From positions 1 through 56,977 of the forward strand of contig CAZVFX010000035.1 of the NCBI GenBank assembly GCA_964626565.1: DNA of 56,977 nucleotides, read 5' to 3'. This DNA comes from CAZVFX01 sp964626565 (GTDB taxonomy: Bacteria > Myxococcota_A > UBA9042 > CAIXZC01). Positions 43,811 through 52,411 of the stretch are shown piece by piece. Position 1 is the stretch's first letter, and each line of letters starts with the position of its first letter. The translations under genes and the position numbers were made by a program. The notes under the pieces are model-generated. The model did no database searches. It saw only the letters and a list, made by a program, of their open reading frames with translations, and was not told the origin of the DNA.

Positions 43811-46600
43811 ATGTGGCGTAGGGGAAGGACAGCACGGTACGTTGCCGCCGTGGTCGCGGTAGCTGTTTTGTCGGCGGAAGCACCTGCAACAGAGGCGGCG
43901 GGTGCGACCGAGGGGTCGGCGGTTCTGGACCTGTTTCGGGCAAAACTGAAGGACCACCGGGCGCAGATGGATCGGTTCAAGGCGTGGTTGGTGCAGGGGA
44001 TGGACCAGTCGGATCCGGACCTTAGCGGGTTTGAGAAATTCAGCGCTTTTGCTTCCGGTGGGAAGGGAGAGTTGACTGACCCCGCGGCCAAGCAGGCTTT
44101 TCTGGTTGAGCAATTGGCCATTTTGGGAGACGTGGGTTTTGGGGTTCTCTTTGTCGATGCGATGCAGTCGAAGCATGCGTCGGTCAGAGCCCTTGCGGCC
44201 ACGGTGCTCGGCCGCTACCGGGTTGCCGATGCTGTGGGCCCCCTGCTCAAGGTCATGAAGAAGGATGCAGACGAGGTGGCGGTGGCCGCGATGGAGGCTT
44301 TGGGGCGAATCGGAGATGAGCGGGCCGTCGCCCCGCTCATCCGTATGGCCAAGTCCGGCAAGGGCCGGCCGCGATTGGCCGCGATGCGCGTTCTGGGCGC
44401 GATGGGTGCGGAAGAGGCGGTGGAACTGCTTGTGAAGGTGCTGGAGGGAGAATCTCCTCCCCAAGTGGCGGTTGCGGCTGCCGCTGCCCTCGGCGATTTG
44501 GGTGACCCCTACGCCTTCCCCGGCCTGCTCAACGCACGCGGGCGGGCAACGCTGGGCGACCCGGATAACCTGCTGGCCTACGATTTGGCCCTGATGAAGG
44601 TTTACCGGCCACAGCATGAGGAGCTGCTGGACCAGGCGCTGGGGAGCATCGAACCCGGAATGCGTTCCGCGGCTGCGCGGCTGTCCGGGCTGGTGGGTTA
44701 CGCCGGCGCCTCGTCCCGACTGGGCGAGTTGACGTTGGACATTGATCCACTTGTCCGGCGTGAGGCGCAAGAGGCGTTGGGGCGGATGCGCGAGTTGAGT
44801 GTGAAGGCGGCCGGGGAATTGACGGAGTATTGCGGGACCTGGAAGGTGGCCCTTGGACCGGCGCCCACCGGCAAGGAACCTGTCCGGGATGTCACCGTGG
44901 TGGTAACTCATAACCGCGATGAATTGGAGCGCCCCATGCCGGGTGAGTACGGGGTCGTGGCCGGCGCCCCGGCGAGGGTGCTTGAATTGAGGGACCTGGT
45001 GAAGCCCGCCCGTACCGGCGACTCCGGGGCCTTGATACGGGAATTCGAGGCTGCTGCCCGTGCCCTCTCGTCGTGCGAGGCCGACCTGTTGACGGCTTTT
45101 GTCGGAGAAGGGTTGCTGTTGTCGAGAGCTCTGCTGACTCTGTCCGGCGCGGACGCGGGGGAGAGATGCAAGATTGCCCGGGGACTGACCGGTCACGCCG
45201 ATTCCGGGGTACGGCTGGTTGCGGTCCGGGCCGCGGTGGAAGCGTGTCAGGGTGCGCCCGATGGCGCCTTGCTGAAAGCGCTGGCCTCTGTGGAAGGCGC
45301 CATGGAGTTGGAAGAGAGGCTGCAGTTGGCTCTGCGGCTGAAATCGCCCGCGCTGTTGAAGCAGCTTCTGCCTGAATTGGGGGCCATGGATGTCCGGCAG
45401 AAGGGAGAATACCTGGACGCGGTGGTCGCGGTGCAGGGGAAAGCCTCGCTTCCGCTCATCCTGAAGCTGCTCGAAGAGCCTGCGAGCGGTGGACTGGCCA
45501 GGAAGGCGACCGCCAGATTCTGCGAAGTTGGGGCGTCCACAAAGGGTATCGAGGTGATCGGTACGGTGGCACGCAACCAGGGCGCGCCGCCGCTGCCGGT
45601 GTGGTCCGACGATTGGAGCCTGCTTCCGGTGCACGAGTGCGTAGCCAAAATGGTGGCCGGTCGTCAGCGACGAAAGCTGATGCACCTGCTGAAGGATCGG
45701 GACGCCAAGGTACGAGGCCTGGCTGCACTCATGGTCTCGGCCGGAAAAGTGAAAGGCGCCAAGTTGAAGTTGAAGCCGCTGCTGAAGGACGACTCCCGGG
45801 TCGTGCGGGGGGCCGCGGTGCTCGCCCTTGCCCACTTGGAAGGTGCGGGGGATGTCAGGGCGGAACTTGAACCGCTGTTGAGAGACCCGGCGTCCAGAGT
45901 AAGGAGGGCGGCCATTTGGGCGTTGGCCACGATTTCAGGCCAGTCTGCAGTGCCTGCCCTCCTTCCATTACTCGATGACAAAGAGGTGTCGGGCACCGTG
46001 ATTGAGGCGCTGGCGCGGGCCGGCAATCGCGTCGCGGTGGAATCGCTCATGTTATACTACCTCTCCGCAGGGTCGGACGGACAGCGCCGGGTGCTCGAGA
46101 CCCTGGCTCTGCTCAAAGACCCGGTTGCGATGGAACTGTTTGAATACACGGCATTTAATGGTGACCCCGAGGTTCGGATGTTGTCGGTGCGCGGACTGGC
46201 TGCCATCCGCGCTCCCGGCGCCGGCCCATTGCTGGAGAGGGCGCTGGCCGATCCCCACGCGGGTGTAAGAGCGGAGGCGGCCACAGGACTGGCAGCCCTC
46301 AGCAAGAAGACCGACGCTCTGGGGGCTCTGCTCGACGACCCATCGACACGGGTGAAGCTGGCTGCTCTCACCGCGGCGGGAGATTTGAAGTTGACCGGCC
46401 TGGCCGAACGCGGGGCCGCACTACTTGTTGACGACTCGGCGGAAGTGCGGCGAGCCGCAATGGGGGTGGTGCTCAGCCTCGGGGAGTGTAGCACTGCCCC
46501 CCTCGTGCGACAGCATCTCAATGAGTGGCGGAACCGTGAGTTGCGGGACCAATTCGGCCCGTCGTCGAGAGAGTTATCCATGCGTTGCGTCGGCAAGTAA
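43811..46600 (+). CDS. Exported HEAT-repeat protein
   Basis: A 929-residue protein. Residues 1-30 are a signal peptide (VAAVVAVAVLSAEAPATEA). Residues about 95-330 and 600-915 are HEAT/PBS-lyase-type helical repeats (VRALAATVLGRYR, VAAMEALGRIGDERAVAPLI, VRRAAIWALATISGQSAVPALLPLL). The middle, about 335-590, is less regular and contains YCGTWKVALGPAP and DVTVVVTHNRDE. HEAT solenoids act as scaffolds; no catalytic residue is seen. GGGGAG lies six bases before the ATG. The stop is 18 bases before the first antiporter gene, which has its own GGAG site, so the protein may belong to the same transcript and be a periplasmic partner of that system (inference). Confidence 0.82.
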   Translation: MWRRGRTARYVAAVVAVAVLSAEAPATEAAGATEGSAVLDLFRAKLKDHRAQMDRFKAWLVQGMDQSDPDLSGFEKFSAFASGGKGELTDPAAKQAFLVEQLAILGDVGFGVLFVDAMQSKHASVRALAATVLGRYRVADAVGPLLKVMKKDADEVAVAAMEALGRIGDERAVAPLIRMAKSGKGRPRLAAMRVLGAMGAEEAVELLVKVLEGESPPQVAVAAAAALGDLGDPYAFPGLLNARGRATLGDPDNLLAYDLALMKVYRPQHEELLDQALGSIEPGMRSAAARLSGLVGYAGASSRLGELTLDIDPLVRREAQEALGRMRELSVKAAGELTEYCGTWKVALGPAPTGKEPVRDVTVVVTHNRDELERPMPGEYGVVAGAPARVLELRDLVKPARTGDSGALIREFEAAARALSSCEADLLTAFVGEGLLLSRALLTLSGADAGERCKIARGLTGHADSGVRLVAVRAAVEACQGAPDGALLKALASVEGAMELEERLQLALRLKSPALLKQLLPELGAMDVRQKGEYLDAVVAVQGKASLPLILKLLEEPASGGLARKATARFCEVGASTKGIEVIGTVARNQGAPPLPVWSDDWSLLPVHECVAKMVAGRQRRKLMHLLKDRDAKVRGLAALMVSAGKVKGAKLKLKPLLKDDSRVVRGAAVLALAHLEGAGDVRAELEPLLRDPASRVRRAAIWALATISGQSAVPALLPLLDDKEVSGTVIEALARAGNRVAVESLMLYYLSAGSDGQRRVLETLALLKDPVAMELFEYTAFNGDPEVRMLSVRGLAAIRAPGAGPLLERALADPHAGVRAEAATGLAALSKKTDALGALLDDPSTRVKLAALTAAGDLKLTGLAERGAALLVDDSAEVRRAAMGVVLSLGECSTAPLVRQHLNEWRNRELRDQFGPSSRELSMRCVGK

Positions 46601-46618
46601 GCCGGCGTTCGGAGACCA

Positions 46619-47830
46619 ATGAAGTTCATAGCCGCACTGGTGGTCCTGGCAATCATCGCCCTCGCTGGTTCCCGCCGGGTACTGCAGACGCGTCGCGTCC
46701 CTCTGGGCGCTCGTCTCATTTTCATGACCGGGACGGAGTTCGTGGTGGTGGGCATGCTGTTGGGGGACACCTACCTCGGAATCCTGGATGAAAGGACCCT
46801 GGCCGGTCTGGAGCCGTTCGTTATGGTCTGCTTGTGCTGGGTGGGGCTCCTTTTCGGTTTGCAGTTTGAGCGCCGAACACTTGGCACCCTGCCGCGCAAT
46901 TTCTTCTCCATTTCCATGTCGCAAGCGATGATCACGTTTGTCGTAGTGTTCTGGGCTTTCATGGCCCTGCTTTCGATGGCAACAGGGGGTAGCCTGTCGG
47001 AAACAGTGTTCCCCGCGGTGACTCTGGCCGCGGCGGCTGCGTGCACGGGGCAGCCGGCCCTGGCCATGATTCGTCGGCAGGAGGTGGCCAAACACAAGCA
47101 TGTGCTTTCTTTTCTTCACTACGTTGCGAGTGTTGACGGCCTGGCCGGCGTGATGGCGTTCGGGCTGGTGAGTTGTCTGCACGCCGCCTCTTCGGCTGGC
47201 GGGGGTGCCTTATTTGCCCTTGGCACCGTCGCGCTTTGCCTGTGTCTCGGCTTGCTGTTGGCCTGGGTGCTGCATTCCCTGGCGTACCGGCGGGCGAGCC
47301 AGCCTGAGTTGCTCCTGATGATTATGGGGACGGCCGCGCTTTGCGCCGGCTTCGCCCTGCAGCTCAGGACCTCTGCGCTTTTCATCAGTGTGGTGTGTGG
47401 AATCGTGGTGAGCAACGTGTCGCTTCGCCGGGTGCGAATGATGGAGACCCTGGCCGGAGGAGAGCACTTGATCTACGTGGTGCTGCTTCTCCTGGCGGGT
47501 GCGCGCTGGAATCTCCCTTCCCCGCTTGCTGTTGGTCTTGCGGTGGCGTATTTCTTTGTGCGCATGGGGGGGAAGGTGGCCGGTGGCTACCTGGCTACCC
47601 GTCCCCTGCGCACCCACTTCGAGATTCCGCGCACTGTCGGGCTCGGCCTGACAGCCCAGGCGGGCATGGCGTTGGCCATCGTTGTTGACTATCATCACAC
47701 CAGCACCGGCCCCCTCGCCGACCTGGCTTTAAGCGTAGCTATTATCGGCATCATACTCAGTGAACTGTTCGGACCCGCGCTGGCGCTAAGAGTGCTGAGA
47801 GTCCGGCACGCAACCGGCGAGGCGTCATGA
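46619..47830 (+). CDS. CPA-type cation/proton antiporter (first of two)
   Basis: A 403-residue inner-membrane protein with about 11-12 hydrophobic segments, resembling monovalent cation/proton antiporters (Na_H_Exchanger, PF00999). The central segment SFLHYVASVDGLAGVMAFG carries a single Asp where CPA2 members have DD or CPA1 members ND; this is the likely ion-binding residue. AACTGQPALAMI may correspond to the discontinuous helix. No RCK, CBS or Usp domain is attached, so regulation must come from separate proteins such as those encoded downstream. GGAG precedes the ATG, and the stop overlaps the next start as ATGA. The match to the family is weaker than for the next gene. Confidence 0.7.
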   Translation: MKFIAALVVLAIIALAGSRRVLQTRRVPLGARLIFMTGTEFVVVGMLLGDTYLGILDERTLAGLEPFVMVCLCWVGLLFGLQFERRTLGTLPRNFFSISMSQAMITFVVVFWAFMALLSMATGGSLSETVFPAVTLAAAAACTGQPALAMIRRQEVAKHKHVLSFLHYVASVDGLAGVMAFGLVSCLHAASSAGGGALFALGTVALCLCLGLLLAWVLHSLAYRRASQPELLLMIMGTAALCAGFALQLRTSALFISVVCGIVVSNVSLRRVRMMETLAGGEHLIYVVLLLLAGARWNLPSPLAVGLAVAYFFVRMGGKVAGGYLATRPLRTHFEIPRTVGLGLTAQAGMALAIVVDYHHTSTGPLADLALSVAIIGIILSELFGPALALRVLRVRHATGEAS

Positions 47831-49197
47831 TACGTAGAATCGGCGCGTTACTGGTGGTAGGAGTACTGGTCTGGTTGGTCCAGCATATGGACCTTCTGTT
47901 CATCAGTATGAATGGCGCCCGAATGGCGCTCATGCTCGGTTTTCTGTTGCTTGCGTCCTACCTTGTGGGGGTTATCGGAGAGCGCTTCAAGTTGCCCCGG
48001 ATTACCGGCTATATTGTTGCCGGGGTTGTGTTTGGACCCTATGTCATGGAGTTTCTCACCGATGGTGTCCAGGGGCAGCTCGGGGTGTTCAACGACATGG
48101 CCTATGGCTTCATAGGGCTCGTGGCAGGCGCCGAGTTGCGGCTCTCGGTGCTTCGGGCCCGGGCCCGAAGTGTCCTCTACTTGATTCTGTTCACTACCGT
48201 CGTTGTGGCGGTGGGAATGACCGGGGTCGCAGTGCTGTCTTCTTCGATGATGCCTTTCCTCGACGGCCGACCTTTCCTGCAGGTGTTGGCCGTTGGCGTT
48301 CTCATCGGAGTGGTGGCCACCGCCCGGTCTCCGTCTTCCGCCATCGCGGTGATCAGTGAGACCAGGGCCGAGGGGCCGTTTACGGAGACTATACTCGGTG
48401 TGACCATGTCCACCGATCTCATCATACTCCCGCTGTTCTCCATCACCGTGGCGCTGGCCCGGCTGGCCTTTGTCTCGGGCGCCTCACTGGACCTTGCTTT
48501 CCTCGGTTTCCTGAGCGCCGAGATTGTCGCCTCGGTGGTCCTGGGAGCAGGGATCGGATACGGAGTTTCGGTGTACATCAAGCGGGGCGGGCCTCAACTG
48601 GCCATGGTGCTGGTAGGGGTGTGTTTCCTGGCCTACCGCTGCTCCCAGGCAGCCGAGCACTACCTGCTCAGTGCCCACGACGTCACGGTGCACCTGGAGC
48701 CGCTGTTAATCTGCGCGTCGGCCGGGTTCACCATCGAGAACCTGTCCCGGCAGGGTGACCGGCTCAGAGAAGCGATGGAAAGCGTGGCCCTGCCCGTCTT
48801 CGTTATTTTCTTTACAATGGCAGGGGCGGCTCTTAAACTCGACGCGGTTATTGACAGTTGGGCTGCAGCTATCGTTCTTGTCGTCGGCAGAATGGTGATG
48901 ATGGCGTTGGGTAGCGGCATGGCAACCCGGCTTGCCGCTGACCCGCCCGAATACCGGCGGTACGCCTGGCTCGGATTTGTGACCCAGGCCGGAGTGAGTA
49001 TTGCGCTGGCCAGTCAATTGGCCGCGGTTTTCGGCGATTGGGGTAGAAAGCTCGGCACACTGTTGATCGCGGCGATCGCCATTAACCAGATTATTGGGCC
49101 CGTGGCCTTCAAGTTCTCGCTCGAAAGAGTTGGCGAGACCCGCCTCATGAGGCGGCAGGCCCAGCGGGTGAAGCCGACAGGGGAGTCCACGCCATGA
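47827..49197 (+). CDS. CPA-type cation/proton antiporter (second of two)
   Basis: A 456-residue, roughly 12-13-segment membrane protein of the Na_H_Exchanger family. Features are IGERFKLPRITGYIVAGVVFGP at the start of the fold, ATARSPSSAIAVI for the first broken helix, MSTDLIILPLFS with the probable ion-binding Asp, and LGFVTQAGVSIALASQL near the end, typical of Kef/NhaP-like antiporters. It begins inside the stop of the preceding transporter gene and ends in an ATGA overlap with the EIIA-like gene. Two different CPA proteins encoded back to back may form a heterodimer or parallel exchangers; CPA proteins are normally homodimers, so a heterodimer is conjecture. Confidence 0.87.
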   Translation: MIRRIGALLVVGVLVWLVQHMDLLFISMNGARMALMLGFLLLASYLVGVIGERFKLPRITGYIVAGVVFGPYVMEFLTDGVQGQLGVFNDMAYGFIGLVAGAELRLSVLRARARSVLYLILFTTVVVAVGMTGVAVLSSSMMPFLDGRPFLQVLAVGVLIGVVATARSPSSAIAVISETRAEGPFTETILGVTMSTDLIILPLFSITVALARLAFVSGASLDLAFLGFLSAEIVASVVLGAGIGYGVSVYIKRGGPQLAMVLVGVCFLAYRCSQAAEHYLLSAHDVTVHLEPLLICASAGFTIENLSRQGDRLREAMESVALPVFVIFFTMAGAALKLDAVIDSWAAAIVLVVGRMVMMALGSGMATRLAADPPEYRRYAWLGFVTQAGVSIALASQLAAVFGDWGRKLGTLLIAAIAINQIIGPVAFKFSLERVGETRLMRRQAQRVKPTGESTP

Positions 49198-49658
49198 GGA
49201 TGACCGAATTCCTAGAACTATCCAGGATCAAAGTTCCCCTTGAAGGGGGAGTTGCGGTTGAAGTAGTTCGCGAGTTGGTGGATCTGCTACCGCTCCCTGC
49301 TCCGGAGTGCCGCGCCCAGGTTCTGGCATCGGTGCTGGAGCGGGAGGAAGCTGCGCTGAGCGGCATCGGCCAGGGCGTGGCCGTGAGCTACGGCCTGGCG
49401 GTAATCAAAGAAGACCTGTTGGTGGCCTTCGGAATTCCGGAGTCTCCTGTGGAGTGCACATCGGCTGACGGACGGCCCGCCGAGTTGGTCTTTCTTGTGG
49501 TGGGGAATGAGGAGCGCCGCGGTTTGAGTGTGCGCGCACTCGCCCGGATCGCCCGGCTGCTGCATCACAAAGAGTTCAGAGATTCCCTCGGGCAGTGCCG
49601 GAGCGGCGAGGAGGTCATGGAAGTGATTCGCGGCGAGGAGGCCTTGCACCGCATATGA
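49194..49658 (+). CDS. Degenerate PTS EIIA (type 2/Ntr-like) regulatory domain
   Basis: A 154-residue soluble protein with the fold pattern of PTS EIIA type 2 (PF00359): VVRELVDLL, VLASVLEREEAALSGIGQGVAV, FLVVGNEERRGLSVRALARIARLL. In active members the sequence after the GIG.GVA turn is P-H, and that His takes phosphate from HPr/NPr. Here it is Ser65-Tyr66, so phosphotransfer by the normal route is not possible. It probably serves as an allosteric partner, as EIIA-Ntr does for potassium transporters in enterobacteria (known for the family; applied here by inference). It overlaps the antiporter gene before it and the PII-like gene after it by four bases each. Confidence 0.8.
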   Translation: MRMTEFLELSRIKVPLEGGVAVEVVRELVDLLPLPAPECRAQVLASVLEREEAALSGIGQGVAVSYGLAVIKEDLLVAFGIPESPVECTSADGRPAELVFLVVGNEERRGLSVRALARIARLLHHKEFRDSLGQCRSGEEVMEVIRGEEALHRI

Positions 49659-49990
49659 AACTGGTTATAGTGTTCTTGAATCGTGCCGAACTGCTGGAGG
49701 ACGTCCTGGAAGGCCTTCTGGAAATAGGTGTATCCGGGGCGACCGTGGTGGACAGCGTGGGCATGGGCAGGATCTTGAGCCACGATGTGCCTATTTTCTC
49801 CGGCCTGCGGCAGATGTTTCCTGGTGCGGCGCCGGTGAACAAGACGGTCCTCCTGGTCACCGAGGAGGGGCTCATCGACGACGTCATGACGGTGCTGGAG
49901 GATGTGTGCGGCAGTTTTTCCAAACCGGGCGTGGGAGTGGTCGCAGTACTCCCCCTGGACCGTGTCGAAGGCTTGAGGCCCGGTTTCTGA
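49655..49990 (+). CDS. PII-like signalling protein
   Basis: A 111-residue protein with the ferredoxin-like PII pattern: KLVIVFLNRAELLEDVLEGLLEIGVSGATVVDSVGMG corresponds in order and length to the first strand-helix-strand of GlnB, and the end (KPGVGVVAVLPLDRVEGL) to its B/C-loop region. The T-loop segment is short and lacks the uridylylated Tyr context of true GlnB. PII-like proteins bind nucleotides as trimers and control transporters. Its place between an antiporter, an EIIA-like gene and lipoprotein genes suggests it reports energy or nucleotide state to the antiporters. ATG overlaps the preceding stop (ATGA); the following gene starts on the last base of its stop. Confidence 0.75.
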   Translation: MKLVIVFLNRAELLEDVLEGLLEIGVSGATVVDSVGMGRILSHDVPIFSGLRQMFPGAAPVNKTVLLVTEEGLIDDVMTVLEDVCGSFSKPGVGVVAVLPLDRVEGLRPGF

Positions 49991-50595
49991 TGAGGCAGTC
50001 CGGTCTGCTTCTTGCCACCGGCCTGGCCGTAGCCTTCCTTTGCACCGGTTGCCCCTTTTCCGATGTGCACCTGCAGCTTGACCTCACCCCCGGTTCAAAC
50101 AAGTGTGAGGCAGCCGGTAGCCGCGTCCATGTGCCCCGGGTCAAGGACGGGAGAGTCGAACGCTTCAGGATCGGCGTCAAGAAGAACGGCTATGGCAGCG
50201 AAACGGCCAGCGTCTTCCTCAAGCAGGATCAGGGCTCGGTTCCCGAATGGGTCCACCGCACGATGGTGAGGGAACTTGTCGCTGCGGGCCTGGAGGTGTC
50301 GGACGAACCGGCCCCCACAGATGAGCGTGTTACCCTGACGGTGAAACAGTTCTTTGTGGAGCCCCGCATAGACGTCTGGTACATGGAATTGCACGGAGTG
50401 TTGCTTCTGAATCTGGAAGTCCGGCTCACCGACGGCCGCCGCTACTCGCGGCTCATCCGCGGCTACTGGTCCGACACGGTCTTACTGCTTCTTGAATCGA
50501 ACTACGAAAAGGCATTAAATAGAGCTGCCCGGCAGGCTTTTGCCAACGCGGCCGGGGCAATATGCAGTTTACTGGCAGCGGAGGCGGGCAAATGA
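49990..50595 (+). CDS. YajG-like lipoprotein
   Basis: A 201-residue protein with a lipoprotein signal (LAVAFLCTGC). The mature part has a beta-alpha pattern resembling the YajG family (PF03923): VPEWVHRTMVRELVAAGLEV, RVTLTVKQFFVEP, GVLLLNLEVRLTDGRRYSR, then a helical end. YajG-type lipoproteins are of unknown biochemical function; they resemble CsgG-like folds. It is coupled to both neighbours (TGATG before, ATGA after), so it is produced together with the antiporter regulators and the next lipoprotein. Confidence 0.7.
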   Translation: MRQSGLLLATGLAVAFLCTGCPFSDVHLQLDLTPGSNKCEAAGSRVHVPRVKDGRVERFRIGVKKNGYGSETASVFLKQDQGSVPEWVHRTMVRELVAAGLEVSDEPAPTDERVTLTVKQFFVEPRIDVWYMELHGVLLLNLEVRLTDGRRYSRLIRGYWSDTVLLLLESNYEKALNRAARQAFANAAGAICSLLAAEAGK

Positions 50596-51233
50596 GGGCA
50601 TCCGGTAGAGAATGGTGGTTGCCTGGGCTGTGTACTCTGGCGTTAGGACTGCTCGTGGTTGTAGCGGTTTCCGGTTGCAACTACAGCCTGAGCTATATTG
50701 ATCGTACCGAGCTGGGTGACACGGACTGGCAGCTGGTTTCCGGACCGGCGAAGAAGAAGGTCGCCCGTATCCCCGAGCCGGGGCCGGCGTTGCCCCCGGG
50801 GGAGCGGCTGATTATCGCGGTGATGGACGTGGCTGACAAGAGCGGAGAACTGGACGGTGACCTGCTAATCGGCCTCACCGACTATTTTCGCGCCCGCCTG
50901 GTTTCCTCCGGGCGGTACTCGGTTGTCGACAAGAGTCGTCAGGCGGAAGCGCGGCAGAAGATGATTCTGGACGCCAAGGCCGAGAGCTACAAACCGTGCT
51001 ACGATCGGACTTGCCAGATCCCCCTGGGCCAGGCGCTGGCTGCGGACAGCGTCTTGTCGGGGAGCATCGCCCGCATCGGTTCCAAATACATAGTCAAGGC
51101 CGAACTGATCGACCTGGCCCGTGAAGTGACTGTCGCGGGCGGCCTGGCCAAATGCGATGTGGAGCCTCGGGAAGGCTTGGAAGAGCGGCTGGTGGAAGCG
51201 CTGGAGTCCATCGTCGTTCAAATGAGCCGCTGA
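50592..51233 (+). CDS. CsgG/curli-assembly-like lipoprotein
   Basis: A 213-residue protein. The lipoprotein signal ends at AVSGC. The core reads LIIAVMDVADKSGELDGDLLIGLTDYFRARLVSSGRYSVVDKSRQAEAR, then QALAADSVLSGSIARIGSKYIVKAELIDLA. This is the layout of CsgG/HfaB-like and related periplasmic lipoproteins that sense or assemble outer-membrane complexes. The transmembrane hairpins of true CsgG are not evident, so a pore is not claimed. It is the last gene of the overlapping run; the convergent antiporter gene ends only seven bases beyond its stop. Confidence 0.72.
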   Translation: MRASGREWWLPGLCTLALGLLVVVAVSGCNYSLSYIDRTELGDTDWQLVSGPAKKKVARIPEPGPALPPGERLIIAVMDVADKSGELDGDLLIGLTDYFRARLVSSGRYSVVDKSRQAEARQKMILDAKAESYKPCYDRTCQIPLGQALAADSVLSGSIARIGSKYIVKAELIDLAREVTVAGGLAKCDVEPREGLEERLVEALESIVVQMSR

Positions 51234-51240
51234 CCAGGTT

Positions 51241-52410
51241 TCAAGACCCGTTCTCGATGCGTGACGCAACGTGTTTGAACAGCACTGGGAACAGCATCCC
51301 ACCCAAGATGGCGTACAGGACGATAGCGGTAGCTGCCTGATCGTCAATGAGGCCTCCATCAAGGCCCACCTGCGAGATGGCCACCAGCAGGGTAAGGGGC
51401 GCCGAGAGTATCAAGCCTGAAGCTGCCACTTCCCGGTTGCCCAGCCCCAGGAGACGAAACAGAAACATCGGGGCTGAGCGGGCCACGGTGCCGGCGATGA
51501 TGAAGAAGAGAAGAAGCCAGATGAACCGGCCGCTGAAAACTCCGGCCAGCTCAAATCCCATGCCCACCTCGATGAAGAAGATCGGAATGAAGAAACCGAA
51601 ACCGAAGGCGGACAGCTTGTGCTCTACCGCGGCCTTCTCCCGGAACACGAAGGACATGAGAGCGCCGGCGACAAACGCGCCCAGGATCGTCTCCACCCCC
51701 AGCAGGGCGGCCACTGCGATGAATGAGATCATCACCGCGAAGGAAGCCCGCACGCCAACTTCGGAAGTGTCGTGGGTTCTCACCAACCGTTCGAACTGGT
51801 GGGGAAACCACCACACCAGGGAGCGCAACACCACCAGCACCGCATAGGCCGCGACGAACACCAGCCCCAGCTTGACCAGCCCCACGAAAAGGTCGACGCC
51901 TACGCCGTGATGCGAGGCCAACTCCACCGAAGTGAGGAGTACGATGGTCACAAACTCGCCCATGGAGCCCACAACCAGCACTGTTTGTCCCACCGAGCTC
52001 TGGCCGTGGCCAGTGTCTTTCAACGCGACCAGGGCCAGGCCCAGGCTCATGGACCCGAGGACCAGCACATACAACAGCGGCAGGCCCGCGGCTGCCACCG
52101 CAGCTAATGAAATCACAAACACCGAGGCCGCGGCCAGGATGGAAATGGTCAACCAACGCCGCCCCAGTTTTTCGATGTTGGCGAAATCGATTTCCATGCC
52201 GGCTAGAAACATGAGAAATGCGAAACCGAAGTCACCGATGAAACGCGTGAACTCCGACTGCACGATGAGATCCAGGCCGTGCCCCGCGATGACGATGCCG
52301 AACAGGATTTCGCCGACCGCGGCCGGCACCCTCGCACGCTCCGAGAAGAGAGGAATGAAGAACGCGCCAAGCGCGATTATGAGCAGGGTAGTGGCGTGAT
52401 AGACTTCCAA
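51241..52410 (-). CDS. KefB-like CPA2 cation/proton antiporter
   Basis: A 389-residue membrane protein with about 12 segments, of the Kef/CPA2 type: PAAVGEILFGIVIAGHGLDLI, FGFAFLMFLAGMEIDF, SMGEFVTIVLLTSVEL, ILGAFVAGALMSF, GFFIPIFFIEVGMGFEL. At the usual ion-binding Asp position it seems to have Glu (SMGEF). It has no C-terminal RCK domain; that part is supplied by the upstream gene, which ends one base before this start. The start is TTG 52410, set by that spacing and by the first transmembrane segment beginning at residue 6. Likely substrates are K+ or Na+ against H+. Confidence 0.87.
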   Translation of the reverse strand: MEVYHATTLLIIALGAFFIPLFSERARVPAAVGEILFGIVIAGHGLDLIVQSEFTRFIGDFGFAFLMFLAGMEIDFANIEKLGRRWLTISILAAASVFVISLAAVAAAGLPLLYVLVLGSMSLGLALVALKDTGHGQSSVGQTVLVVGSMGEFVTIVLLTSVELASHHGVGVDLFVGLVKLGLVFVAAYAVLVVLRSLVWWFPHQFERLVRTHDTSEVGVRASFAVMISFIAVAALLGVETILGAFVAGALMSFVFREKAAVEHKLSAFGFGFFIPIFFIEVGMGFELAGVFSGRFIWLLLFFIIAGTVARSAPMFLFRLLGLGNREVAASGLILSAPLTLLVAISQVGLDGGLIDDQAATAIVLYAILGGMLFPVLFKHVASRIENGS

Positions 52411-52411
52411 C

